NCBI GenBank assembly: GCA_004299085.1 | Contig: SCQV01000027.1 | Span: 1 to 40,069 of the forward strand | From: Chitinophagaceae bacterium | Lineage (GTDB): Bacteria > Bacteroidota > Bacteroidia > Chitinophagales > Chitinophagaceae | Length of the DNA: 40,069 bases | Reading direction: 5' to 3' | Shown here: positions 23,001 to 32,365 of the stretch, piece by piece | Layout: every line of letters starts with the position of its first letter | Position numbering within the stretch: position 1 is the first letter of the stretch | The notes under the pieces: generated by a model | What the model was told of the DNA's origin: nothing | The model's database searches: none | Seen by the model: only the letters and a program-made list of their open reading frames with translations | Program-made: the position numbers and the translations under genes

Positions 23001-23663
23001 TCAGCCTTTCTTCTTATGCTTGAGTACTTTTGCCTCCAGATAAAATATAATCTCCTCGGAAATATTAGTTATCTGATCGCCGACCCGCTCTAATTTTTGA
23101 ATAATGGAATGCGCATAGAGGGCTTCCCGAAAGTGATGAATATCGCTCTCAACAAAGGTGTTGAGTATATCCCCTGCATACCGGTTGATGATATCCAGGG
23201 TTTCATCTTTTTGAAAGGTACTGCGTGCCAGGGCAGCATCTTCTTTTTCAAATGCTTTTTTTGCATCCTCCATCATGCTGATAGCCTTATCCATCATGGC
23301 CAATAACTGAGTTTCCTTAAGAATGCTTTTATTGAAAGGCAGGTTAAAGCCAGTGACATACCTGGCAATTCCTTCCGCATAATCACCGACCCGCTCTAAA
23401 TTATAATTGATCTTAAGAATGGCCAAAACGAACCGGAGATCCACTGCTACGGGACAATACAGTGCGAAAATATTTTCGCAATCCGTATCTATCTTCAACT
23501 CATAGCCGTTTACCCGTCTTTCGTTTTGCTGCACTTCCCTTGCCAATCCCTGATCAAAATTGGTCAGGGATATGCGTGCTTTATTCAATTGGGAATATAC
23601 CAGATCCCACATTTGGATCAGTTCATCCTTTAGTCTCTGTAATTCGTGCTCCAGTTGTGTCAT
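23001..23663 (-). CDS. phoU: Phosphate transport system regulatory protein PhoU
   Basis: Two PhoU helical repeats (RFVLAILKINYNLERVGDYAEGIA; HSIIQKLERVGDQITNISEEIIF); end of pst operon. Confidence 0.95.
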   Translation of the reverse strand: MTQLEHELQRLKDELIQMWDLVYSQLNKARISLTNFDQGLAREVQQNERRVNGYELKIDTDCENIFALYCPVAVDLRFVLAILKINYNLERVGDYAEGIARYVTGFNLPFNKSILKETQLLAMMDKAISMMEDAKKAFEKEDAALARSTFQKDETLDIINRYAGDILNTFVESDIHHFREALYAHSIIQKLERVGDQITNISEEIIFYLEAKVLKHKKKG

Positions 23664-23674
23664 AATAAAATTAT

Positions 23675-24433
23675 TTAACTAAATCTTCCGGTGATATAAT
23701 TCTGCGTGCGTTTATCCTTAGGACTGATAAACATTTGTTTGGTATGGTCATATTCCGCAAGCTCTCCCATATAAAAAAAAGCCGTCCTGTCGCTGATCCT
23801 TGCTGCCTGCTGCATGTTATGCGTAACGATGATGATCGTGTAATTCTTTTTCAGATCTATCAGCAGCTCTTCAATACTGGAAGTAGAGACAGGATCTAAT
23901 GCCGAAGTAGGTTCATCCAACAGCAATACTTCCGGCTTCATGGCAATGGCCCGTGCGATGCAAAGGCGTTGCTGCTGCCCTCCGGAAAGAAAGGTACCTT
24001 TTTTACGCAAGGTGTCCCTTACTTCCATCCACAAGGCTGCTTTACGCAAGGAATCTTCTACTATATCATCTCGTTCTGCCTTGCTTAGCTTGATTCCATT
24101 CAATTTATAACCAGCTACCACATTATCATAAATGCTCATGTTGGGGAAGGGATTGGGATGCTGAAAGACCATTCCTATTTTTTGCCGTAACAATATGGGA
24201 TGTATATCATACACCTCATCCTGATACAGCTTCAGGCTTCCTTCCGTTCTGGCATCCGGGGCCAATTCATGCATCCTGTTGATACAACGTAAAAAAGTCG
24301 TTTTACCACAACCTGACGGACCCATGACCGCTGTTAAATTATTTTTAGGAATATCCATAGTCACGGATTTCACCACGTGGTTGTCTCCAAACCAGGCATT
24401 AAAATTCTCACACTTTATAATTGTATTCTCCAT
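23675..24433 (-). CDS. pstB: Phosphate ABC transporter ATP-binding protein PstB
   Basis: [54 protein letters not shown]; start at internal Met [11 protein letters not shown]. Confidence 0.97.
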   Translation of the reverse strand: MENTIIKCENFNAWFGDNHVVKSVTMDIPKNNLTAVMGPSGCGKTTFLRCINRMHELAPDARTEGSLKLYQDEVYDIHPILLRQKIGMVFQHPNPFPNMSIYDNVVAGYKLNGIKLSKAERDDIVEDSLRKAALWMEVRDTLRKKGTFLSGGQQQRLCIARAIAMKPEVLLLDEPTSALDPVSTSSIEELLIDLKKNYTIIIVTHNMQQAARISDRTAFFYMGELAEYDHTKQMFISPKDKRTQNYITGRFS

Positions 24434-25263
24434 CTTTTTGTTACCAGTTTTGTCAATAGATTTAACAGCAATATCCAGATCAGTAATATCATAGCTGCAC
24501 CCCAAGCCATATTATGCCATTGGTCATACGGACTGATAGCATAATTATATATCATAAGCGGTAAGCTTTGCATGGGCTTGAAAATATTTACATTCATATA
24601 AGGATTTCCAAAGGCTGTAAACAAAAGCGGGGCCGTTTCGCCTGCAATCCTGGCTACTGCCAGCAATGATCCCGATAATATCCCGCTTAGTCCGCAGGGA
24701 ACGATCACTCTTAAAATAACGCGGTGATAAGGAACCCCCAGCGCTAATGCCGCTTCTTTGAAGGAGTTTGGAATACGCAACAATGTTTCTTCTGTTGTAC
24801 GAACAACAATGGGAAGCATCATCATGGCCAAAGCAACACTTCCTGAAAGGGCAGAAAAGCTCTTCATGGGTTTTACAATCCAGAAATATACCACTATACC
24901 TGTTACGATGGAAGGAATCCCCTGCATAATATCTGCCGAAAGCCTGCTCCAATACGCCAATTTTTTATCTTTATTTTCACTCAGATAAATGCCGGCAAGG
25001 ATACCGAAGGGTATAGCTATGACAGCGGCTACCAACACAATCATCATGCTGCCAGACAGCGCATTGGCGATACCTCCCCCCACCTCTCCCACAGGCATGG
25101 GAAGCCGGATAAGAAAATGCCAGTTAATTTCTTTTATCCCTTTACGAATAATATAATACAGAATACAGAATAAAGGAATAGTACAAAGAAAGGAAAACAA
25201 AATAACGATCCCTTTAAATAAGTTGTTCTTCACCTTCCGGTACCGGATAAATCTTGTATCCAT
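24415..25263 (-). CDS. pstA: Phosphate ABC transporter permease PstA
   Basis: TM permease with [21 protein letters not shown] and [23 protein letters not shown]-loop; operon position. Confidence 0.95.
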   Translation of the reverse strand: MDTRFIRYRKVKNNLFKGIVILFSFLCTIPLFCILYYIIRKGIKEINWHFLIRLPMPVGEVGGGIANALSGSMMIVLVAAVIAIPFGILAGIYLSENKDKKLAYWSRLSADIMQGIPSIVTGIVVYFWIVKPMKSFSALSGSVALAMMMLPIVVRTTEETLLRIPNSFKEAALALGVPYHRVILRVIVPCGLSGILSGSLLAVARIAGETAPLLFTAFGNPYMNVNIFKPMQSLPLMIYNYAISPYDQWHNMAWGAAMILLIWILLLNLLTKLVTKRWRIQL

Positions 25264-25266
25264 ATA

Positions 25267-26217
25267 TTATATCTTGCTGAATCTTTTAATAATACTTTTC
25301 CCCGCTATATTAATAATAGCCGTCACTAAGAATAAAACCAGGCCTAATTCGATTAAAGCGGAAAGATAAACAGATCCGGCTGCCTCCGTGAATTCATTGG
25401 CAATCACACTCGCCATTGTATTACCCGGGGCAAAAATATTTTTGGGTATCAGGCTGCTGTTACCTATAACCATAGTTACAGCCATTGTTTCCCCCAACGC
25501 TCTTCCGAGTGATAACAATATGCCGGCCAATAATCCCGATTTAGCATAAGGAATTACCACATGGCGTATCACCTCATAGCGGGTAGATCCAAGTGAATAA
25601 GCCGCTTCTTTAAGCCTTAAAGGAGTCATTTTCACTATTTCGCGTCCCATAGAAGCCGCATAGGGAATAATCATCACCGATAAGATCAGTGAGGCCGTCA
25701 GAATGCCAACTCCATAAGGTAAAACACCGAATTTCATTTCGAGATGACGGACAATAGGTACCAACACAAATAGTCCCCAGAATCCATAAATGACGGAAGG
25801 TATGGCCGCGATAAGTTCTATAGCATTCTTCAATAAATTGGAGAACCATCCTTCGGGATAATACTCCCCTAAAAACAAAGCGATTGAAATTGAAAAAGGT
25901 ATTGAAATAATCAATGCCAGAAAAGAAGTGATCAATGTTCCCAACAGGAAGGGATAAGCGCCGAATACGTTGTTTACCGGATCCCAGGTCTTACCATATA
26001 AAAAATGAATACCTAATGCTTTAAAAGAAGGAATGGAATAAACAACCAGTGTACAGCCAAAGGCCATAACCAGAATAATAACGCCTATGGCTGCCAATAC
26101 GAGGGATTTCCTGAAATATCGCTCTCTCTTTATCGTAAATGGAATTTTAGCAGAGAATTCCTTCTCCTTATACCTTTTTTCAGGCTGCTGAATTATTTTT
26201 TGTGTTGATATCTGCAT
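25267..26217 (-). CDS. pstC: Phosphate ABC transporter permease PstC
   Basis: NAIELIAAIPSVIYGFWGLFVLVP, EAAYSLGSTRYEVIRHVVIPYAKSG, LGRALGETMAVTMVIGN. Confidence 0.95.
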   Translation of the reverse strand: MQISTQKIIQQPEKRYKEKEFSAKIPFTIKRERYFRKSLVLAAIGVIILVMAFGCTLVVYSIPSFKALGIHFLYGKTWDPVNNVFGAYPFLLGTLITSFLALIISIPFSISIALFLGEYYPEGWFSNLLKNAIELIAAIPSVIYGFWGLFVLVPIVRHLEMKFGVLPYGVGILTASLILSVMIIPYAASMGREIVKMTPLRLKEAAYSLGSTRYEVIRHVVIPYAKSGLLAGILLSLGRALGETMAVTMVIGNSSLIPKNIFAPGNTMASVIANEFTEAAGSVYLSALIELGLVLFLVTAIINIAGKSIIKRFSKI

Positions 26218-26284
26218 TAAAATTTATTATTCAAAAACATAAAGTGTTTTGTCATGTTTAAGATAACACTATCAATGATCCCAT

Positions 26285-26323
26285 TAAGGCACAAAGATCA
26301 CTAAAAAATACTTTGTGACCTTA
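26285..26323 (-). promoter_or_regulatory. Hairpin in the pstS-pstC intergenic gap
   Basis: taaggcacaaag (26285-26296) pairs with ctttgtgacctta (26311-26323) with one bulged base. Confidence 0.55.
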
Positions 26324-26383
26324 GTGCCTTTGTGAGAGCCTAAACAAATGATATGTGATATAGCCATATTATATTGGGCGTGC

Positions 26384-27505
26384 TTATTTTAAAATAGGTT
26401 TCCCGTTATAAGTTGCTGATCTTAAAATATTTTCTGCCACTGTAGTTGCCTCAGGGGAAAGCGGCGCATAATACAATCCTGCACAATATTGCTGCCCTTC
26501 ATGAATATTCCACCATAATAAGTTCAGCAAATTCTCAGCCCGTTTTTGGGAGCGGCCATTATAGCTTTGTTCTTTATAGATCAGTGCCCACGTGAATCCG
26601 CTGATGGGATATCCATTGGCTGCATCTGTATTGGTCAGAGAAACTTTACTGTCTGCAGGCATTTGTACATTGCCTGCGGCACTGGTGGAAGCGATTGAAG
26701 GGGTGATATAGTTGCCGCTTTCATTCTGTATTCTGGCAAAAAGCATTTTATTTTGAATCGCATACGCTAATTCAATATATCCGATTCCGCCGGGTGTCTG
26801 CTTGATCAGACCTGATACGCCTTCATTTCCTTTTCCACCCAGCCCTGCCGGCCAATTGACTGCAGTGCCTTTTCCCACTTTTGTTTTCCACTCAGGACTT
26901 ATCTTGGATAAATAATCGGTGAAAATATTGGTCGTTCCGCTACCATCAGAACGATGTGCTACCGCTATCTGCATCTTCGGTAATTTTACTCCGGGATTGA
27001 TGCTTGTTATCTTGGGATCATTCCATTGAGTGATTTGCCCTAAATAAATACTCGCGATCACATCCGGCGTCAACTTCAGGGTATCTGTCACTCCGGGAAT
27101 ATTATAGCTGAGTACCACCGCACCCGAACACATAGGGACATGCAGCACATCCGCACCCATGCTTTTAGTCTGGTCATCCGTAAGCGGCGCATCCGAATCC
27201 CCAAAATCTACCGTCTTATTTTTTAATTGTAAAATACCCCCACCCGATCCGATGGATTGATAATTGATCTTAATACCTGTCTTTTGGTTATACACATAAA
27301 ACAGCTTAGAAAATAAGGGATACACAAAAGTACTCCCTGCTCCTAATAATGTGTTGTCATCGTTATTATTGGATGTGGTACTATCGCTGTTTTTAGCGGA
27401 ATTATTACCGGAACCTCCATTACAGGCTGTCAGCAGGCTCATGGCACTTAACAGAATGGCTGCTATGGTAAGTAATCTTGGCTTTGGATGAATTGTGTTT
27501 ATCAT
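26384..27505 (-). CDS. pstS: Phosphate ABC transporter substrate-binding protein PstS (lipoprotein)
   Basis: SLLTACNGG lipobox; LLGAGSTFVYPLFSKLFYVYNQKTGIKINYQSIGSGGGI; AVAHRSDGSGTTNIFTDYL. Confidence 0.96.
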   Translation of the reverse strand: MINTIHPKPRLLTIAAILLSAMSLLTACNGGSGNNSAKNSDSTTSNNNDDNTLLGAGSTFVYPLFSKLFYVYNQKTGIKINYQSIGSGGGILQLKNKTVDFGDSDAPLTDDQTKSMGADVLHVPMCSGAVVLSYNIPGVTDTLKLTPDVIASIYLGQITQWNDPKITSINPGVKLPKMQIAVAHRSDGSGTTNIFTDYLSKISPEWKTKVGKGTAVNWPAGLGGKGNEGVSGLIKQTPGGIGYIELAYAIQNKMLFARIQNESGNYITPSIASTSAAGNVQMPADSKVSLTNTDAANGYPISGFTWALIYKEQSYNGRSQKRAENLLNLLWWNIHEGQQYCAGLYYAPLSPEATTVAENILRSATYNGKPILK

Positions 27506-27531
27506 AAATTGTGATTTAAGTAATGATTTTA

Positions 27532-28713
27532 TTATTTATAAATAAAGTAAAATGTAAGGCGATATACCAGGTCATAATCTTTCATAGAACCTTGTGTACC
27601 CTGATTAGCATAGCCGTTGTACCAGATATTCGGCATCAGATGCACATTTTTAACAGGCGTAAAATCCAACCCTGCAGTAATAAAGCGTTCTTTGGTATCA
27701 GGCCCATAGTTAGCGCTGAACGAGGCATATTTAGAATAACCCATATTATCATATTTTGTATCAGGATTGTATTGATCCATTCTTGCGAAAAAACCCAGCC
27801 TATCTTTTATAATAGGCCCATGAACAAAAAGGGAGATTCCTGTTGCAAGCCCATTTAATGTGTCTGCCATCAGCGTTTTATTATTAAATGCGGTCACATC
27901 ATTTTGAGATTGCGTAATAAACCCTTCTGCTCCAATGGTAATGACAGGTGCGCTGTAACTCACAAAAAGTTTCTCCATGGAACGCGCATGATGAAAGCCC
28001 GGTTGCCAGTTGAGCCTTTCATAATCACCATAAAGGTCAATCATTAATCTTTGATTAAAAAATTTAGCATACACATCCCCATAAAAATGTTTGAAATTAT
28101 TAGTCTCAGGTTTGGCGCCGGTGCCGTTACCCACCATCAGGTCATATCCATAATTGCCTGCCGCATCTATCTTTCCCTGAATCTCCGCTCCCAAATCATA
28201 GGAAGGGGTTTTTCTGAGATCCGCTATCGTTTTTTCAATTGAACGGTAACCCCATACCGGTTCGGAACTCATAGCAAAAGCAGGAGTAGATGTCTGACCA
28301 ATAATTAAATCAGTGCGTGGCAAAATATCTTTCCACCGGATATTGGCATATTTAACATAAAAAGCATACTTATTGCTTTGCAGCGCATCATTAGCGTCTT
28401 CAGCCGCAAGCAGCACCTGAGCAGTAAATTTTGTGCTGATATAATAATCATATCCGAGATAAACCCTTCTAAACTGAAAAGCATTTCTTCCTTCTGGGAT
28501 TCCGGTATATTGATTTGAGCCCCCTCTGTTCAATGAATCCGAATGAGCCTTATAATAATAATCTCCGAACGCATATCCGGATAATTTTCCGTGGGGCTTA
28601 AAAGTAGTATCCGAGAGATCATTCTGAGCATACGAAACTTTTACCATAAAGATCAAGCATGCCAGTAAAGGTACGATAATTTTCGCGCCGGGTAATTTTA
28701 AATGAGTGTTCAT
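27532..28713 (-). CDS. Outer-membrane porin (OprP/OprO-like), first gene of the pst operon
   Basis: Signal peptide; barrel-like alternation; RNAFQFRRVYLGYDYYISTKFTAQVLLAAEDAN; ends in F-Y-F-I-Y-K; 26 bp from pstS. Confidence 0.8.
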   Translation of the reverse strand: MNTHLKLPGAKIIVPLLACLIFMVKVSYAQNDLSDTTFKPHGKLSGYAFGDYYYKAHSDSLNRGGSNQYTGIPEGRNAFQFRRVYLGYDYYISTKFTAQVLLAAEDANDALQSNKYAFYVKYANIRWKDILPRTDLIIGQTSTPAFAMSSEPVWGYRSIEKTIADLRKTPSYDLGAEIQGKIDAAGNYGYDLMVGNGTGAKPETNNFKHFYGDVYAKFFNQRLMIDLYGDYERLNWQPGFHHARSMEKLFVSYSAPVITIGAEGFITQSQNDVTAFNNKTLMADTLNGLATGISLFVHGPIIKDRLGFFARMDQYNPDTKYDNMGYSKYASFSANYGPDTKERFITAGLDFTPVKNVHLMPNIWYNGYANQGTQGSMKDYDLVYRLTFYFIYK

Positions 28714-28750
28714 ACATTTTTGTTTGATTATGTTGCAAAGGAAGGATGTT

Positions 28751-28794
28751 AATGTTACCTGAATGTTACGCCAATATTAAATTAATATTAACTT
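28751..28794 (-). promoter_or_regulatory. Four direct repeats with 11-bp period, candidate PhoB-type operator
   Basis: AATGTTACCTG-AATGTTACGCC-AATATTAAATT-AATATTAACTT starting at 28751, 28762, 28773 and 28784; 38 bp upstream of the porin start codon (minus strand). Confidence 0.6.
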
Positions 28795-28896
28795 TAGCAG
28801 GAAAAATAAGAAAGGCACCATGGATTGAAGGAGACATCATACACTCCTTTATTCTAATAATCCCTCCAATTTATCCAAAAGGGTAAAGAATGAATA

Positions 28897-30291
28897 GTGA
28901 CAAATTTTCTACCTTTGAAACCATGTTTAGATAACAATATTATTGTGAGAACCGTATTGGTAATAGACGACGAGGAGAAATTAAGAACCCTTCTGACAAG
29001 AATTATTAGCTTGGAGGGGCTGGAAGTCTTTTCTGCAAATAATGGTAAAGCCGCTCTCAAAAGGCTCGAACAGACGGATATTAATGTGGTTCTTTGTGAT
29101 GTAAAGCTGCCGGATATCAACGGTGTAGAATTAGCACAAGTCATAAAAGAAAAATATCCGCTGACTGAAATTATCCTGCTGACTGCTTATGCCAACATTC
29201 AGGACGGCGTTCAGGCGATTAAAAATGGCGCTTTTGATTATCTTATAAAAGGCGATGATAACAATAAGATCATCCCCCTGCTGCATAGTGCTCTTGAAAA
29301 AGCCGGTATGTCTAAAAGGCTGATGCAATTAGAAAAGCAAGTAGGTGAAAAATATTCTTTTGAAAACATAATCGGTAGTTCAAAAAATATTAAAGAAGTA
29401 ATTGACCTTGCGCAGAAAGTATCTCAGACAGACACTACCGTTTTGCTGACGGGCGAAACCGGAACAGGTAAAGAAGTATTCGCACAGGCTATTCATTACG
29501 CAGGCAAAAGAAACCATAAACCTTTTGTAGCGCTCAATTGCTCTGCCTTCAGCAAAGAATTATTGGAAAGCGAATTATTCGGACATAAAGCCGGCGCATT
29601 TACCGGAGCCATCAAAGACAAAAGAGGGTTATTTGAAGAAGCGAATACCGGCACCATTTTCCTTGATGAAATCGGGGAAATGGATGTTGATCTTCAGGCT
29701 AAGTTATTGAGAGTATTGGAAACGGGAGAATTCCTAAAAATAGGAGAAACAAAACCGGTGCATATCAATGTCAGAATAATCGCGGCAACAAATAAAGATC
29801 TACAAAAAGAAATAGAAACAGGGCATTTCAGAGAAGACCTTTACTACCGGATTTCCGTATTCGAGATAGCACTCCCCCCCCTCCGTGAAAGAATCCAGGA
29901 TATCGAAACATTGGCCTTACACTTTCTCGAATTGTTTTCAACAAAAATGAATAAAAAAATTAAAACCATCTCGCCTGAATGCCTGGAAGCGCTAAAACGT
30001 CATGCATGGAATGGCAATATCCGGGAACTGAAAAATGTGATTGAGAGAAGTGTCATCTTATCTAAAGAAAATGAACTAACACTTGATAGCCTGCCGGCAG
30101 AGCTGCAAGGCCATCCCATCCAGGCAAGAGAAGGCAGGCAGCTTTCAGCTTTTGACCTGGCAAGTGCAGAAAAAATTCATATCCAAAAAGTGCTCAACTA
30201 CACGAACGGAAACAAAACCGAAGCCGCCAGGCTTCTGAATATTGCTCTGACTACCTTGTACAGAAAACTGACTGAATATAATATCAGCTAA
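28897..30291 (+). CDS. Sigma-54-dependent NtrC-family response regulator (possible GTG start at 28945)
   Basis: Receiver TVLVIDDEEKLR/VVLCDVKLPDING; AAA+ GETGTGKE and GAFTGA motifs; C-terminal Fis-type HTH KTEAARLLNIALTTLYRKL. Confidence 0.95.
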   Translation: MTNFLPLKPCLDNNIIVRTVLVIDDEEKLRTLLTRIISLEGLEVFSANNGKAALKRLEQTDINVVLCDVKLPDINGVELAQVIKEKYPLTEIILLTAYANIQDGVQAIKNGAFDYLIKGDDNNKIIPLLHSALEKAGMSKRLMQLEKQVGEKYSFENIIGSSKNIKEVIDLAQKVSQTDTTVLLTGETGTGKEVFAQAIHYAGKRNHKPFVALNCSAFSKELLESELFGHKAGAFTGAIKDKRGLFEEANTGTIFLDEIGEMDVDLQAKLLRVLETGEFLKIGETKPVHINVRIIAATNKDLQKEIETGHFREDLYYRISVFEIALPPLRERIQDIETLALHFLELFSTKMNKKIKTISPECLEALKRHAWNGNIRELKNVIERSVILSKENELTLDSLPAELQGHPIQAREGRQLSAFDLASAEKIHIQKVLNYTNGNKTEAARLLNIALTTLYRKLTEYNIS

Positions 30292-30318
30292 ATAATACCT
30301 TTCATAATGCTATGCCGG

Positions 30319-30344
30319 CCCTTTCATTTTGAAAGGGTTTTTTT
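30319..30344 (+). terminator. Rho-independent terminator after the response regulator gene
   Basis: ccctttca-ttt-tgaaaggg followed by ttttttt. Confidence 0.8.
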
Positions 30345-30412
30345 ATGTTTACATTTTCATCTGTACACTGAGAATCATACCCTGAAAGCATTCCAGAAGA
30401 TAAGTAGATAAT

Positions 30413-30429
30413 TGGAACGGGATTTGGCA
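30413..30429 (+). promoter_or_regulatory. Candidate sigma-54 (-24/-12) promoter for the kdp operon
   Basis: TGGAACGGGATTTGGCA resembles TGGCACG-N4-TTGCA, but GG-to-GC spacing is 11 rather than 10; lies between an NtrC-type regulator gene and kdpF. Confidence 0.45.
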
Positions 30430-30471
30430 ATGGGAATTATAATAAATTCATCATCATTCAAACTAAAACTA

Positions 30472-30555
30472 ATGCTTACCATCATTTTAATTCTTGCCGG
30501 ACTTGCGTGCTTTGCACTGATTTATAAATCTATTCAGTTCTTTGAAAAAATATAA
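30472..30555 (+). CDS. Small membrane protein (27 aa from the inner ATG; 41 aa if start is 30430) preceding kdpF
   Basis: MLTIILILAGLACFALIYKSIQFFEKI*, single hydrophobic helix with charged tail; stop lies 4 nt before the kdpF ATG. Confidence 0.55.
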   Translation: MLTIILILAGLACFALIYKSIQFFEKI

Positions 30556-30559
30556 TCGT

Positions 30560-30637
30560 ATGACAGCCTTATTCATTATTGCCATATTGGTCTTTGTATA
30601 TATATGTTATGTACTGATCAAACCTGAAAAATTTTAA
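30560..30637 (+). CDS. kdpF: K+-transporting ATPase subunit F (25 aa)
   Basis: MTALFIIAILVFVYICYVLIKPEKF*, typical KdpF single TM ending xLxKPEKF, immediately upstream of kdpA; absent from the ORF track because of size. Confidence 0.88.
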   Translation: MTALFIIAILVFVYICYVLIKPEKF

Positions 30638-30646
30638 CGACTTATC

Positions 30647-32347
30647 ATGGATACTGAAATTTCTGGAATCGTATGTATGTTCGTTGCCACGCTTGTTATA
30701 TCTTTCCCATTAGGAAGATACATAGCGAAAGTATATGAAGGCCAGCGAACTTTATTGGACCCGGTTTTTAATCCTGTAGAAAAATTCCTGTACCGTATCA
30801 GCGGCATCCATATTTCCAGGGAAATGAACTGGAAGCAACAAATGGCCGCTATGCTGACCATTAACATGATATGGTTTTTATTAGGGATGTTCATCTTAAT
30901 GAATCAGAGCTGGTTGCCACTGAATCCCGACCATAATCCGGGGCAATCGCCTGATCTGGCATTTAATACGGCCATCTCATTCATTACAAACTGTAATTTA
31001 CAGGACTATTCCGGCGAAACAGGAGTAAGCTATCTGAGCCAGCTTTATCTGATGTTTTTGCACTTTGCCAGCGCTGCCACCGGCATGGCTGCGGCGGCGG
31101 CAGTCTTCAACGGCTTAAAAAGCAGCACAACCGATAAGCTGGGAAATTTTTATAACTATTTTATTAAGAGTATTACCCGGATATTATTACCTGTTTCTTT
31201 CATTATTGCTATCCTGTTTGTATTCAATGGCATGCCGATGACCTTTTTAGGCAAGGATACCCTTACCTCTCTGCAAGGAGCCATTATGCACATTTCACGC
31301 GGTCCCGTAGCCGGTTATGTCGCTATCAAGCACCTGGGGACAAACGGCGGAGGTTTTTTTAATGCTAACTCAGCGCATCCTTTTGAAAATCCTGATTATT
31401 TCACCAACATGGTTGAGATGATCGCTCAGATGATCATTCCATTTGCTATGGTATTTGCTCTGGGCTTTTATCTGAAAAGGAAGAAGCTTGCTTATGTCAT
31501 TTTTGCAGTGATGACCCTTGGATTTCTGTTGCTCGTCATTCCCAATATCTCCATGGAAACGAAAGGCAATCCCGCTATTGCAGCTATGGGTATTAATACT
31601 TCTGCGGGAAATATGGAAGGGAAGGAAGTACGCTTTGGTGCAGCGGCTTCCGGCTATTGGAGTATTGCAACGACCGTTATTTCCACGGGTTCTGTCAATT
31701 CCATGCACGACAGCTTTATGCCTCTTTCGGGGATGAATATGATGCTTGCCATGATGGTGAACTGTTTTTACGGCGGCGTGGGCGTTGGCTTCCTTAACTT
31801 TTTTGTATTCATTATCCTGGCGGTATTTATAGGAGGATTAATGGTAGGACGAACGCCTGAATTTTTAGGTAAAAAAATAGAAGCACGTGAAATGAAAATC
31901 GCCCTGATCGTGGCTTTGCTGCATCCTTTTTTAATACTAACAGGCACTGCCCTGGCAAGTTATATTTATGTTCAGGATCCAAGCGCTTATGCTGCATGGT
32001 TAAACAATCCGGGGTTCCACGGTTTCAGCGAAATGCTGTATCAATATGCTTCCACCACCGCAAACAACGGCAGCAGCTTTGCCGGACTTGGAGCAACTAC
32101 TCCCTGGTGGAATATCAGCACAGGATTTGTCCTGCTATTTTCCAGGTATTTACCAATTATTGGTCCCGTAGCTATCGCAGGAAGCCTGGCTGCCAAAAAA
32201 TACACTCCCGAAAGCGCAGGAACCTTAAAGCCGGATACGGCAACTTTTGGATTAATGACTTTTGCGGTGATATTTATCATCACAGCGCTGTCATTTTTCC
32301 CTTCTCTTGCCTTAGGGCCTATTGCAGAATATTTCACCTTTCATTAA
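30647..32347 (+). CDS. kdpA: K+-transporting ATPase subunit A
   Basis: FNTAISFITNCNLQDYSGETGVSYLSQ, KHLGTNGGGFFNANSAHPFENP, GGLMVGRTPEFLGKKIEAREMK. Confidence 0.98.
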   Translation: MDTEISGIVCMFVATLVISFPLGRYIAKVYEGQRTLLDPVFNPVEKFLYRISGIHISREMNWKQQMAAMLTINMIWFLLGMFILMNQSWLPLNPDHNPGQSPDLAFNTAISFITNCNLQDYSGETGVSYLSQLYLMFLHFASAATGMAAAAAVFNGLKSSTTDKLGNFYNYFIKSITRILLPVSFIIAILFVFNGMPMTFLGKDTLTSLQGAIMHISRGPVAGYVAIKHLGTNGGGFFNANSAHPFENPDYFTNMVEMIAQMIIPFAMVFALGFYLKRKKLAYVIFAVMTLGFLLLVIPNISMETKGNPAIAAMGINTSAGNMEGKEVRFGAAASGYWSIATTVISTGSVNSMHDSFMPLSGMNMMLAMMVNCFYGGVGVGFLNFFVFIILAVFIGGLMVGRTPEFLGKKIEAREMKIALIVALLHPFLILTGTALASYIYVQDPSAYAAWLNNPGFHGFSEMLYQYASTTANNGSSFAGLGATTPWWNISTGFVLLFSRYLPIIGPVAIAGSLAAKKYTPESAGTLKPDTATFGLMTFAVIFIITALSFFPSLALGPIAEYFTFH

Positions 32348-32365
32348 TGTTCAAATATTTTTAAA

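Noticed and set aside
24545-24952. 135-aa minus-strand ORF within pstA
   Set aside because: Alternate-frame ORF inside a well-supported permease gene.
31370-31708. 112-aa minus-strand ORF within kdpA (and similar antisense ORFs in kdpB)
   Set aside because: Antisense shadow ORFs of conserved coding sequence.
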